The position numbers and the translations under genes were made by a program. DNA of 34,696 bases from Lachnospiraceae bacterium (GTDB lineage Bacteria > Bacillota > Clostridia > Lachnospirales > Lachnospiraceae). Location of the stretch: NCBI GenBank assembly GCA_016280395.1, contig JAEEGQ010000001.1, forward strand, positions 1-34,696. The letters are read 5' to 3'. Under the pieces are notes generated by a model, which was given only the letters and a program-made list of their open reading frames with translations, did not search any database and was not told the origin of the DNA. Within the stretch, counting starts at the first letter, position 1, and each line of letters opens with the position of its first letter. Below are positions 22,569 to 30,891 of the stretch, one piece after another.

Positions 22569-24050
22569 TCAAATCAGGTGCAGTATCAGCCTTCCTTCAC
22601 CCTTTGCGTTCTGGTGCTGGCCGGCAAGGAGTGCCTCCTCGATAACCTGCGTACAGGATGTGGAGATGGTGCGGAATGCGTGATTTGCCTTAAGCTCGTC
22701 AAGCGTTATATCAAAGGAATTCTTAACGTTCAGGAAGTGGAAATTCTGAAGTCCGAGCGTAAATACACGATCGTCGGTCACAGGCTCTCCTTCAAACTCA
22801 AAGCGGAGGAATGAATGCGTTGCCTGGTCGTACTCCACGACAAGCCCCTCCGAAAGCTGGTAGAACTCGCAATGCTCGCCTGCAAAGACACCGTCGCGGA
22901 GCATATACTTGATCATATGCTTAAGCTGAGCACCGGTGACATAAACCAGATGCACCGCGTCATCATACGGGAAGCACTCGCGGAGGTCGCCCTTTGTGAC
23001 TACCGGCCCGAGCTGTTCGTTCCTGATACTGCCGGATCCGAGCAGGAAGATATCCACTCCGAGGGCCTCCTTCAAGGTGTCGCTGAACAGGTCGCCAAGC
23101 TCGGTCTCGCGGATACGCGTCGGATGTGTAAGCTGACGGACAAACTTAGTAACTATCTGATTATACTTCGCGTCCGTGCGGGATTTGTAAGTACCGATAA
23201 CCTCCTCGATCGAAGTATCTCTCGGACATGTGGCCGCGCTTATCGGGATAGGTCTCCATGTATATGAATCGATGCAGTTTTCATCCGTATCGATCATGAT
23301 ATCAAAGCGGCCGATCTGATCTGTGCCTGTTCCGGCCTGAACAATGGGGATACCGTTAACAACAGCGGGTTCCGTGAGGAAAGTATGGGAATGGCCGCCG
23401 ATGATGACATCAACGCCCCACGCCGGGTCGAGCATCGATGCAAGCTTCTTGTCCTCCTCAAATCCGATATGCGTAAGGAGTACGGTGAAATCTATATCCG
23501 TTGCATTATATGTATTGCAGATGCGTCCAACCTCTTCGGCCGCGTCTTCAACATTAACGAAGGTGCCAATAAGACCGTCTGTCTTGCACTGCGCGATAAC
23601 ACTTTCGGTAAGGATGCCGATAAAGAGTATCCTCATGCCGTCCACTTCTATTACCTTGCATGGATCGAAAAGCCTTGCATGGTTGGTCTGTATATGCAGG
23701 TTTGCGTTAACGATCGGAAAATTCGCACATTTCTCAAGGAAGAGCAGGTGCGCAACACCGTAATCCACCTCATGGTTGCCGAGCGTCACGATATCGGGAG
23801 CAAGCATGTTCATGATCTCGATAGTGGAGATACCCTGGAACTCCGAATCGATTATCGAACCGCGGAACATGTCACCCGCAATGGCGTATATAACATTTTC
23901 CTCTTCCTGGCGCACCTTGTTGATATAGCCCGAGAGCAGGGATACGCCGCCCACAAGGTTTGTGTCAACATCTTCGGCAAGGAAATCGCCGTGCATGTCG
24001 TTAGAGTGCAAAAGCACAAGTTTCTTAAGATTCTTTACTTTGTTTTCCAT
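22569..24050 (-). CDS. UshA-type 5'-nucleotidase without signal peptide
   Basis: A 493-residue metallophosphoesterase that hydrolyses nucleotides or related phosphoesters. The N-terminal domain has the dimetal motifs LLHSNDMHGDF (13-23), AIAGDMFRG, TLGNHEVDYG, LTHIGFEEDK and IIGGHSHTF. The C-terminal half is a 5_nucleotid_C substrate domain (FLLGSGSIRNEQLGPVVTKGDLRECFPYDD, with the Gly-rich and Asn/Arg nucleotide-binding loops). Most relatives are exported or wall-anchored; here the first motif begins at residue 13 and there is no signal sequence or anchor, so it is probably cytoplasmic, as in the YunD group of Bacillus. GGAGG precedes the ATG at 24050. An extended -10 promoter lies at 24119-24147. 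Confidence 0.9.
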   Translation of the reverse strand: MENKVKNLKKLVLLHSNDMHGDFLAEDVDTNLVGGVSLLSGYINKVRQEEENVIYAIAGDMFRGSIIDSEFQGISTIEIMNMLAPDIVTLGNHEVDYGVAHLLFLEKCANFPIVNANLHIQTNHARLFDPCKVIEVDGMRILFIGILTESVIAQCKTDGLIGTFVNVEDAAEEVGRICNTYNATDIDFTVLLTHIGFEEDKKLASMLDPAWGVDVIIGGHSHTFLTEPAVVNGIPIVQAGTGTDQIGRFDIMIDTDENCIDSYTWRPIPISAATCPRDTSIEEVIGTYKSRTDAKYNQIVTKFVRQLTHPTRIRETELGDLFSDTLKEALGVDIFLLGSGSIRNEQLGPVVTKGDLRECFPYDDAVHLVYVTGAQLKHMIKYMLRDGVFAGEHCEFYQLSEGLVVEYDQATHSFLRFEFEGEPVTDDRVFTLGLQNFHFLNVKNSFDITLDELKANHAFRTISTSCTQVIEEALLAGQHQNAKGEGRLILHLI

Positions 24051-24118
24051 GTAAACCTCCGTATTCTGTCTGTCCCGGCCCGTAATGCATTCCCGTCGTA
24101 CCGGATCAGGACAGAGTT

Positions 24119-24147
24119 ATAATACCATAAATCTCCCGCTTATAAAA
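24119..24147 (-). promoter_or_regulatory. Promoter of the 5'-nucleotidase gene
   Basis: On the minus strand there is TGG-TATTAT (extended -10 with the hexamer at 24119-24124) and a weak TTTTAT 17 bases upstream. It gives a leader of about 60 bases. Confidence 0.45.
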
Positions 24148-24198
24148 GGATTTTTTAACCGAAATCCCCTTGTTCCCCGCCTTTAGCTTCAGAAGATA

Positions 24199-25845
24199 TC
24201 ACTTCCCGCAGCTCTTCGCTATGATATCTCTTACCAGTTCGATATAAAACGGCTTGATATTTATTCTTTTTGTAAGCCCGCCCTGCAGAGACATATGATC
24301 CCCCCTGAAAACAGGCATAACATACCAGCGTCCGGGCACCACCGGCCCATTCGCGTCATAGCTGCTCTGCAAAGCCCCAAAGGGCGCGCCGGCCGATATC
24401 TCGTTTACAAGACCGTCGTTCGACTGCCATGTCTTGTCTATCCTGAAGCCGCCCCTTGTGACGCCCGTGTATTTGCTCATCTGTATCGCACTCTTCATAA
24501 AGATGTTTTCCGTTATCGACGGATCCGGTTCAACACTGCCGTCGGGATTTACCGTCGAAGACGAGCACGGGTACGCAAAGTAATACACATCATCGAATGT
24601 CGTGATCTTTTCGTTGAGCGCGAGCGCGTTATCTATATGCATATCGAAAGATGCATAGTCCCATGAGGCTCTGCCGTCAAGCACCGGTCTTGTCCCCTTG
24701 GACACAGCATCACTGTTTTTTTCATATTTATCCGGCACAGTGACTTTCCCCGGATCAAAGGAAGTATCCTCGTGCATATCATAAGCGGTCGTCCCGTTTG
24801 TCGGTGCCGCAAGCGTCACAACGGCCACAAGACCGTCTCCGTTACCCCCCATAAAGAACGGGGAAATGTCGCCGGGGTCTGTTGCCGCTCTTTCCTCGGC
24901 ACTCCCGTTCCTTAGTATTTCCGAAAACAGCCTGACCGTGGCTCCACCGAATGAGTGCCCTATAAGTGCTATCCTTGACGAATCAAAATCCTTTATGAGC
25001 GCCTTGCCTGTAAAATCCCTGCCAAACCTCTCATGCCCTGCAGCCTTGCTGTGGGCTTCGCCGTAATCCACCCTTGTCCCCGCAAGCTGTGCATAGAGCT
25101 CGCATGCCCTGTCCCACGCACTGCCTGTCGGGTCGACGGATGCGGCATAGCTGCGATAACCCCTGTTGTTCAGATATCTTATTATGCTGCCTCCCGACAG
25201 TCCCCAGTACGGGAAGAATTCATTCAGGATATCGTAGCTTCCCCATCCCGAAAGTCCGTGTACAAAGATATATTTAATATCGGTCTGCTGTGCTCTGCGA
25301 AACCCTACGGCGCCCGATATGACAGTCGTCATGACGATAAGCCCTCCCATCCATAATGCGGTAAGCTTTGTCCCGATCTTCTTCACCCTGAAAAACGGAT
25401 AAGGTCCTTCGGCCTTTCCGACAGCGTTCAGGTACACCATGATGATCCCGTAAGCCGCCGTAACAGCGACCGGAAGCAATATCCACGCCATCCCGGCCTT
25501 GTTTTCCGCAAAACCGTACGAAAGGACGGAAATTACAGGGATGAGCAGGTGACGGAACAGGCTGCCGCCAAACAGCAGAAGATCCGCTGCATGTCCGCTC
25601 ACAGGTACAAGTATGCATACCGTCACAACAAGCGTCACGGCAAGCATGCTTACGGAAAGGAGCCTCAGTACCTCAACAAAGGCCTTTTGTCCGAGTATCA
25701 CAAGCAGCATGGATGAAACGAAGGTAACGCAGTTGGCAAGCTGCGTGTAGGTGACCGGTCCTTTGCCGTCATGTTTTTTCTTACGGGCCTTAAAAAAACC
25801 TATAAGTTCAAGTATCACTATTATAAGATTGAGGATTCGTGCCAT
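24199..25845 (-). CDS. Family I.5-type lipase fused to an N-terminal membrane domain
   Basis: A 548-residue predicted triacylglycerol or ester hydrolase. Residues 1-182 hold about five membrane helices. From about 188 the sequence follows Geobacillus/Staphylococcus-type lipases: YIFVHGLSGWGSYD (oxyanion side), AWDRACELYAQLAGTRVDYG, GHERFG, the nucleophile elbow IGHSFGG (Ser298), SNDGLVN (Asp477) and RGDHMSLQG (His517), giving a full triad. The four zinc ligands of the Geobacillus enzymes also appear kept (Asp245, His265, His271 and Asp in SFDMHI). Known relatives are secreted soluble enzymes with a signal peptide; here the catalytic domain is tethered, most likely on the outer face. The ATG at 25845 has GAGG about 11 bases upstream. 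It is expressed from a perfect consensus promoter. Confidence 0.88.
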   Translation of the reverse strand: MARILNLIIVILELIGFFKARKKKHDGKGPVTYTQLANCVTFVSSMLLVILGQKAFVEVLRLLSVSMLAVTLVVTVCILVPVSGHAADLLLFGGSLFRHLLIPVISVLSYGFAENKAGMAWILLPVAVTAAYGIIMVYLNAVGKAEGPYPFFRVKKIGTKLTALWMGGLIVMTTVISGAVGFRRAQQTDIKYIFVHGLSGWGSYDILNEFFPYWGLSGGSIIRYLNNRGYRSYAASVDPTGSAWDRACELYAQLAGTRVDYGEAHSKAAGHERFGRDFTGKALIKDFDSSRIALIGHSFGGATVRLFSEILRNGSAEERAATDPGDISPFFMGGNGDGLVAVVTLAAPTNGTTAYDMHEDTSFDPGKVTVPDKYEKNSDAVSKGTRPVLDGRASWDYASFDMHIDNALALNEKITTFDDVYYFAYPCSSSTVNPDGSVEPDPSITENIFMKSAIQMSKYTGVTRGGFRIDKTWQSNDGLVNEISAGAPFGALQSSYDANGPVVPGRWYVMPVFRGDHMSLQGGLTKRINIKPFYIELVRDIIAKSCGK

Positions 25846-25882
25846 ATGTTTTTTTACCTCTCAATATTTTATGTTTTTTCAC

Positions 25883-25911
25883 ATTATATTTTGTACAATA
25901 TATTTTGTCAA
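25883..25911 (-). promoter_or_regulatory. Perfect consensus promoter of the lipase gene
   Basis: On the minus strand there is TTGACA (25906-25911), a 17-base spacer and TATAAT (25883-25888). It lies directly behind the terminator of the sugar transporter operon. Confidence 0.9.
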
Positions 25912-25916
25912 GAGGC

Positions 25917-25929
25917 CATTCGCTCATCG
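25917..25929 (-). repeat. Post-terminator shared sequence, copy 2
   Basis: CATTCGCTCATCG on the plus strand, differing by one base from the copy at 12821-12833. It is squeezed between a terminator T-tract and the -35 of the lipase promoter. Confidence 0.55.
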
Positions 25930-25933
25930 TACA

Positions 25934-25965
25934 CGAAAAGAAGCCGGCGCGCAGACACCGGCTTC
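25934..25965 (-). terminator. Terminator of the sugar ABC transporter operon
   Basis: An 8-bp stem, GAAGCCGG with CCGGCTTC, and a 10-base loop, followed by TTTTCG on the minus strand, about 45 bases past the last permease stop. Confidence 0.8.
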
Positions 25966-26009
25966 CTCCCCCTTGAAACACAATGAAAAAAAGAGGTATA
26001 TGAAGTTTA

Positions 26010-27065
26010 TCAGTTCTTCTGTTTTTTACGTGCCCTTCTTCCGAGGACGATGCTCTGGAGCAGTATGAAGAAGCAAAGCATGCCGCCCGTTGTGATACTC
26101 TGCCACCAGGGGTCGTTTAAGCCGCTTGCGACAACTATCTTCTTGATGGTGTTAAGTGTCATGCCGCCAAAGAAGGTTCCGATCACGTTTCCGACACCGC
26201 CTGTGAGCAGCGTGCCGCCGATGATACTCGACGCGATGGCATTCATCTCCATGCCCGCGGCGTTTGTGGCGTTTCCGGCGCCTGTATGGAGCATAAGCAC
26301 AAAGCCGGAGATACCGCTTAACAGACCGCTTATCACATAGCTCAGGAACCGGGTCATCTTAACGTTGATGCCGAGCATCAGCGCGCTTGTCTGGTTACCG
26401 CCGATAGCATAGAAATTGCGGCCGAGACGCGTGAACTGAAGCAGTACGAATATCGCTGCCACACAAACAAAGGCCACTATAACGCCGATCTCCATCGTTG
26501 CAGGTATCTTGGTCCCGTTTTTCGCAGTGTAACCGAGCCAGCCAATCTCAAATCTGAAATCAAGGAGCTTGACAAATGCGGGCTGCGCAACCTTCTGCGG
26601 GTTGATCGAAAGGATCGTTGTAAAGCCTCTTGCAAAGAAAAGCCCCGCAAGTGTAACAATAAACGGCTGTATCTCAAGATAGCTTATAAGCGCGCCCTGT
26701 ATAAGACCGAAAGCAAGGCCTATGCCGAGTGCGAGCAATACCGCAACAAAAATATTTCCGCCGTTGTTAAGATAGAGTACGCAGCTCATGACAACAAGCG
26801 AAGTAACCGCGCCGACCGAGATATCGATGCCTCCGCCGATCATGACTATAGTCAGTCCGCAGGAAACGATTATCAGCGACGCATTGTCGTTAAGCATGTC
26901 AAATATCTGCTGCGCGTGCAGGAAACCGCCCTCAAACACTATCATGGCGAGCACATACATCACAACGAAGATGCAGATGGTGATCGTCATAAGGAGCTGT
27001 GTCTCTGTAAGGGGCTCTCTCTTGACCTTTGCCTTTATAACTTTATCATTGCCGTTCTTTTTCAT
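26010..27065 (-). CDS. Sugar ABC transporter permease, YjfF-like
   Basis: A 351-residue membrane subunit of a CUT2-type sugar importer (BPD_transp_2 family). Features include LIIVSCGLTIVMIGGGIDISVGAVTSLV, the motif near the end of the second helix group typical of RbsC/YjfF, and YAIGGNQTSALMLGINV plus MEMNAIASSIIGGTLLTGGVGNVIGTFFGG. E. coli YjfF is the second permease of the galactofuranose transporter, and gene order here (binding protein, ATPase, two permeases) matches ytfQRT-yjfF. The ATG overlaps the previous stop by 4 bases. It is the last gene of the operon. Confidence 0.88.
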   Translation of the reverse strand: MKKNGNDKVIKAKVKREPLTETQLLMTITICIFVVMYVLAMIVFEGGFLHAQQIFDMLNDNASLIIVSCGLTIVMIGGGIDISVGAVTSLVVMSCVLYLNNGGNIFVAVLLALGIGLAFGLIQGALISYLEIQPFIVTLAGLFFARGFTTILSINPQKVAQPAFVKLLDFRFEIGWLGYTAKNGTKIPATMEIGVIVAFVCVAAIFVLLQFTRLGRNFYAIGGNQTSALMLGINVKMTRFLSYVISGLLSGISGFVLMLHTGAGNATNAAGMEMNAIASSIIGGTLLTGGVGNVIGTFFGGMTLNTIKKIVVASGLNDPWWQSITTGGMLCFFILLQSIVLGRRARKKQKN

Positions 27066-28147
27066 GATTCACCCGCTCCTTTCGCAGCCACTTCGGGCTT
27101 TCTGTTCTTGAAGCGTGAAACAGTCTTTTCAAACCATTTCTTAACAACAGGTGAACCTGCAACAACAAGCAGCACGATGACTATCGCCTTGTATGCCTTT
27201 ACGTTCGTGGAAGGAACCTTCATCGCCCAAAGGGTGATGGTAAGCATCTGGATAACGTAGGCGCCCATGATACTGCCGCTGATCTTGAACCTGCCGCCGC
27301 CAAGGCTGTTTCCGCCGATAGCGACTGCAAGGATGGCATCCATTTCGATATCGAGAAGGAGCGTTTCATGGTTGATAAGGCCGAGACGGCTGACGCCGAT
27401 GCAGCCTGAAACTGCCACGCATACTCCAAGGATCATGAACGAAAGGATCTTGATAAATGTCGAGTTAAGACCGTTAAGGCGCGCAGCGCTTCCGTTGATA
27501 CCCACAGACTGCGTAAACAGCTCGATCGAGGTAAAACGGAAGAAGACCTTGATAATCACGGCCATTACAAGCACTATGAGGATAGGCGTCGGAACCGGTA
27601 TCCACGGTATGAACCCGCCGATAGCCGTAAGGATCGGGCTTTCTACGGTCGGTGTCGCGCCGCCGTTTATCCAGTATGCGATCGAGCGGCCGCAGGTGTA
27701 AAGAATAAGCGTAGCGATCATCGGCTGTATCTTGAATACGGCAACAAGCGTTCCGTTAAAGGAAGCAAATATCACCGCAACAAGGCATGCAAGAAGGAAG
27801 GCGAGCAGTACCTTAAAGCCTGTTATCTGGCCGCCGCTCTTTAATACTTTTACAAATGTGCTTCCGGCGATGGCCGCTGCCGCGCCGACAGAGATATCCT
27901 GCCCGCCGCATGCCGCCGTAACAAGCGTCATGCCTATCGCAAGTATCGCAAGCTCGCTCGCACCGTTGATGACGCTTATCAGATTGCCCGAAAGAACAAT
28001 GTTTCCGTCGCTGTTTTGCAGCAGTTCTATGCTGAAGAAGGACGGATCCCTTATCAGATTGAAGATGACGAGCACGCAGATCGCGATAATGGGGATGGCA
28101 AGCTGCCCAAGCCCGTTACCGAAAAGTTTTCTCTCTTTTTTCTTCAC
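27062..28147 (-). CDS. Sugar ABC transporter permease, YtfT-like
   Basis: First permease of the CUT2-type sugar importer, 361 residues. It has about eight to ten membrane helices, the AILAIGMTLVTAACGGQDISVG loop near residue 70-90 and IEMDAILAVAIGGNSLGGGRFKISGSIMG near 270-300, both standard for RbsC-type permeases. VFKIQPMIATLILYTCGRSIAYWINGG is characteristic of the YtfT side of the pair. The start overlaps the ATPase stop by 4 bases, so the two are translationally coupled. It forms a heterodimer with the next permease. Confidence 0.88.
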   Translation of the reverse strand: MKKKERKLFGNGLGQLAIPIIAICVLVIFNLIRDPSFFSIELLQNSDGNIVLSGNLISVINGASELAILAIGMTLVTAACGGQDISVGAAAAIAGSTFVKVLKSGGQITGFKVLLAFLLACLVAVIFASFNGTLVAVFKIQPMIATLILYTCGRSIAYWINGGATPTVESPILTAIGGFIPWIPVPTPILIVLVMAVIIKVFFRFTSIELFTQSVGINGSAARLNGLNSTFIKILSFMILGVCVAVSGCIGVSRLGLINHETLLLDIEMDAILAVAIGGNSLGGGRFKISGSIMGAYVIQMLTITLWAMKVPSTNVKAYKAIVIVLLVVAGSPVVKKWFEKTVSRFKNRKPEVAAKGAGES

Positions 28148-29649
28148 GATGCCTCACCCCCCGCTATAGTCTTCATTACCTGGCTCTGATTAAGATCCTT
28201 CCCCGTAAGCTCGCCCACGATATGCCTGTCTCTCATGACGATCAGGCGGCTGCAGGTACGCAGCATCTCCTCTATCTCGGAGGAGATAAAGGTAACGCTC
28301 ACACCGTCCTCTGCAAGCTTTAACACAAGTTTCTGTATTTCAAGCTTTGTGCCGATGTCAATTCCGCGTGTAGGTTCATCAAGGATCAAGTAATCCGGAT
28401 GTGTGAGCAGCCACCTTGCAAGAATGACCTTCTGCTGGTTGCCGCCCGAGAGCGACCCTACCGGTGTCTCGCGGCTTGCGGTCTTGATATTGAGCACCTT
28501 GATGTATTCGTCGGCAAAAGCTTCGGATTCCCTGCGGCTGATGGGCTTAAAGAAGCCGTTCATTACCTGCAGCGCGAGGATTATATTCTCGCGCACGCTA
28601 AGCTCCGCTATGATGCCGTCGCGCTTTCTGTCCTCAGCCAGGTACCCTATGCCGTGTTTCATGGCCTCAATGGGCCTTGTGATCTTCACGGGTTCACCCT
28701 TGATCTTAACTTTGCCGCCGTTAACCTTGTCGGCGCCAAAGATCGCTCTTACGCTCTCGCTCCGTCCCGAACCGAGGAGTCCCGTAAACCCGTTGACCTC
28801 GCCCTTTCGTATGCTGAAATCGAAGGGCAGGGCCTCGCTGCTCGAAAGGCCTTTAGCCTCGTAATATACTTCTTCCGATCTTGTTTTCCCGTCCTCTCCC
28901 GCTTCACCGAGAGTATTGAGTTCGTCAAGGTCCTTGCCTATCATCTTTGCGACAAGCTGTACCTGCGGAAGTTCTTCCGTAAGATATTCTCCCACAAGTT
29001 CCCCGTTCCTTAAGACCGTGATCCTGTCACTCACTTCGTAAACCTGCTCTAAGAAGTGAGTAACAAATATAATTCCAACGCCCTTTGCCTTTAAGTCTCT
29101 CATAAGGTCAAAAAGCATCTTAACTTCTTTGTCATCAAGAGATGAAGTGGGTTCGTCAAGTATCAGGACCTTGCACTTCATATCTACAGCTCTTGCAATG
29201 GCGACCATCTGCTGAACTGCCAGAGAGCAGTTTCCAAGCTGTTTTGCGCCCCTTGCGGGGATCCCGAGACGCTCAAGTATCTCATCTGCGCGCTTCTCGT
29301 TTGTCTTTTGATCGACCCATACCCCTTTTTCCCTGCCGATAAACATATTCTCGGCAACCGACAGGTTCGGACACAATGTTATTTCCTGGTAAACAGTACT
29401 GATACCCTTGTTCTGGGCATCCTGCGGCGAATGGATATTGATGGGGCTCCCCTCAATGCTGATGCTTCCGCCATCCATCCTGTAAACACCGGTCAAAATC
29501 TTTATAAGAGTCGATTTACCGGCACCGTTCTCTCCCATAAGCGCATGGATCTCGCCTTTTCTCAGGGTAAAATCCACACCGTTAAGTGCAAGGACTCCCG
29601 GAAACCGCTTCTCTATATTTCTCATCTGCAGTAAGCATTCATCCTGCAT
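28144..29649 (-). CDS. Sugar ABC transporter ATPase with two ABC domains, YtfR-like
   Basis: A 501-residue ATPase, the exact usual size for RbsA/YtfR/XylG proteins. Domain 1 has Walker A GENGAGKS, a signature-region CSLAVQQMVAIARAV in place of a strict LSGGQ, and Walker B VLILDEPTSSLD. Domain 2 has the degenerate Walker A GLLGSGRSE, signature LSGGNQQKVILARW and Walker B YLILDEPTRGID. The asymmetry between the two halves is normal for this family. The ATG at 29649 is chosen for its GGAGGAG ribosome site; an in-frame start at 29703 has none. It follows a strong intercistronic hairpin after the binding-protein gene. Confidence 0.92.
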   Translation of the reverse strand: MQDECLLQMRNIEKRFPGVLALNGVDFTLRKGEIHALMGENGAGKSTLIKILTGVYRMDGGSISIEGSPINIHSPQDAQNKGISTVYQEITLCPNLSVAENMFIGREKGVWVDQKTNEKRADEILERLGIPARGAKQLGNCSLAVQQMVAIARAVDMKCKVLILDEPTSSLDDKEVKMLFDLMRDLKAKGVGIIFVTHFLEQVYEVSDRITVLRNGELVGEYLTEELPQVQLVAKMIGKDLDELNTLGEAGEDGKTRSEEVYYEAKGLSSSEALPFDFSIRKGEVNGFTGLLGSGRSESVRAIFGADKVNGGKVKIKGEPVKITRPIEAMKHGIGYLAEDRKRDGIIAELSVRENIILALQVMNGFFKPISRRESEAFADEYIKVLNIKTASRETPVGSLSGGNQQKVILARWLLTHPDYLILDEPTRGIDIGTKLEIQKLVLKLAEDGVSVTFISSEIEEMLRTCSRLIVMRDRHIVGELTGKDLNQSQVMKTIAGGEAS

Positions 29650-29706
29650 TTTTCTCTCCTCCTTGCCAGCCTTTATACTGATCGCTGCCGTGCCGGCAGG
29701 CACCCG

Positions 29707-29728
29707 CCCGGCATCCTATCACACAAAA
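29707..29728 (-). repeat. Possible post-terminator shared sequence, copy 3 (loose)
   Basis: On the minus strand TTTTGTGTGATAGGATGCC follows the hairpin at 29729-29767. It resembles the tracts after the hairpins at 12.84 and 25.94 kb, but a three-base gap is needed to align it. Confidence 0.3.
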
Positions 29729-29767
29729 GGCGCAGCCGAACTGCTTTTGCTTCAGCTCAGCTGCGCC
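29729..29767 (-). terminator. Strong intercistronic hairpin between binding protein and ATPase genes
   Basis: A 15-bp stem (two GU pairs) around a 9-base loop, followed by TTTTGTG on the minus strand. It begins 16 bases past the binding-protein stop. It probably attenuates transcription so that the binding protein is made in excess, and protects its mRNA 3' end. Confidence 0.75.
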
Positions 29768-29782
29768 GGTCAAAATCAAAAC

Positions 29783-30739
29783 TTAGTTACCAAGTCCGTA
29801 TTTATTGATATCGTCGTCGGTAATGGTCTTTGCATCAAAGCCCTTTTCTTCGTTAATGATCTTCTTTGTGGTAACCTTTCTGGTTCCCTTGATGATGTCG
29901 CTGATGATCTGCGCCTGGAAAGGACTGCACTGTCCGTCATAGTTCCAGTTGCCGGCCTTAAGCTCTCTTAATGCCCACTTGTTGCAGTCAAAGCCCATAA
30001 CGATAACCTTACCGTTAACACCGTGGGTGATACCTGCATCGTCAAGAGCTTTAACAGCGCCCTTTGCCATACCGTCGTTCTCTGCGTAGATAACGTTGAA
30101 GTCTTCCTTGCTGTTGATAACGGTCTCAACAATCTGCTTAGCTGCGTTCTCGTCCCATGTAGCTGTCTGCTGAACAACCTTTGTCATCTTGCCGTCTGCG
30201 AACTGCTTGTCAAGAGCACCGGTACGTCCGATCTGAGCGTCGGAACCCATAGCACCCTGGATGTGGATAACTTTGTACTCGCTGAGGTTCTGGCTAAGGA
30301 GCCACTTAACGGCTGTATCGCCTTCAGCTGCCATATCCGAAACAACGGCTGCCTCGTAAAGATCCTCTGAAACATTGATCATACGGTCGAACAGGAATAC
30401 CTTGATGCCGGCCTTCTTTGCATCATTAAGAACTGCATCCCAGCCTGTTGTCTCTGCTGCAGAGATAAGAAGGTAATCAACACCGTCGGTGATGAATCCC
30501 TTAGCTGCCTGGAGCTGCTCGTCGTTCTTGATGCTGTAGAAAGCATGAAGCTCATAGCCGTTTTCCTTCGAGAAGACTTTTTCCATGTCCTCTACGTTAG
30601 CCTGACGATAGCCTGACTCTGACGGGGGGTTGTTAACAACGCCGACCTTGATAAGTCCGTTGCCCTTTTTCCCACAAGCTGCAAGTGCCATAGCGGCAAG
30701 TACAGCAACTACAAGAAGTAATAATCTTGTTTTCCTCAT
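29783..30739 (-). CDS. Sugar-binding lipoprotein of the ABC transporter
   Basis: A 318-residue extracellular lipoprotein of the Peripla_BP_4 (RbsB/YtfQ) type that delivers sugar to the importer encoded downstream. The start at 30739 has AAGGAGGAG upstream and gives a signal peptide ending MALAAC with Cys22; the longer in-frame extension has no ribosome site. Core motifs include KVGVVNNPPSESGYRQAN, GVDYLLISAAETTGWDAVLNDAKKAGIKVFLFDRMI and YAENDGMAKGAVKALDDAGI. It is more diverged from E. coli YtfQ than the second binding protein at 33.6 kb. A hairpin, ACAGCCG/CGGCTGT, lies in its leader (30762-30779). Confidence 0.9.
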   Translation of the reverse strand: MRKTRLLLLVVAVLAAMALAACGKKGNGLIKVGVVNNPPSESGYRQANVEDMEKVFSKENGYELHAFYSIKNDEQLQAAKGFITDGVDYLLISAAETTGWDAVLNDAKKAGIKVFLFDRMINVSEDLYEAAVVSDMAAEGDTAVKWLLSQNLSEYKVIHIQGAMGSDAQIGRTGALDKQFADGKMTKVVQQTATWDENAAKQIVETVINSKEDFNVIYAENDGMAKGAVKALDDAGITHGVNGKVIVMGFDCNKWALRELKAGNWNYDGQCSPFQAQIISDIIKGTRKVTTKKIINEEKGFDAKTITDDDINKYGLGN

Positions 30740-30761
30740 TACATTCTCCTCCTTAATGTGT

Positions 30762-30779
30762 ACAGCCGTTTTCGGCTGT
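30762..30779 (-). promoter_or_regulatory. Leader palindrome of the sugar transporter operon
   Basis: ACAGCCG and CGGCTGT flank four T bases just upstream of the ribosome site. It may be an mRNA hairpin or an operator. No good -10 is visible nearby, which would fit a promoter that needs the AraC-type activator encoded upstream. Confidence 0.35.
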
Positions 30780-30852
30780 CTGGAAAAAGGATAACTCTTT
30801 TTGTTTTCGGGGTAAATCAATGATGATTTTGTCTTGGTTGAAAATCTTATCA

Positions 30853-30882
30853 AAAAACCCCGGACCGTTCTGTCCGGGGTTT
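30853..30882 (-). terminator. Terminator between the regulator and transporter genes
   Basis: An 11-bp stem, AAACCCCGGAC with GTCCGGGGTTT, and a 6-base loop, followed by TTTTTTGAT on the minus strand. It begins about 10 bases past the regulator stop. Confidence 0.9.
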
Positions 30883-30891
30883 AAAATCTTT

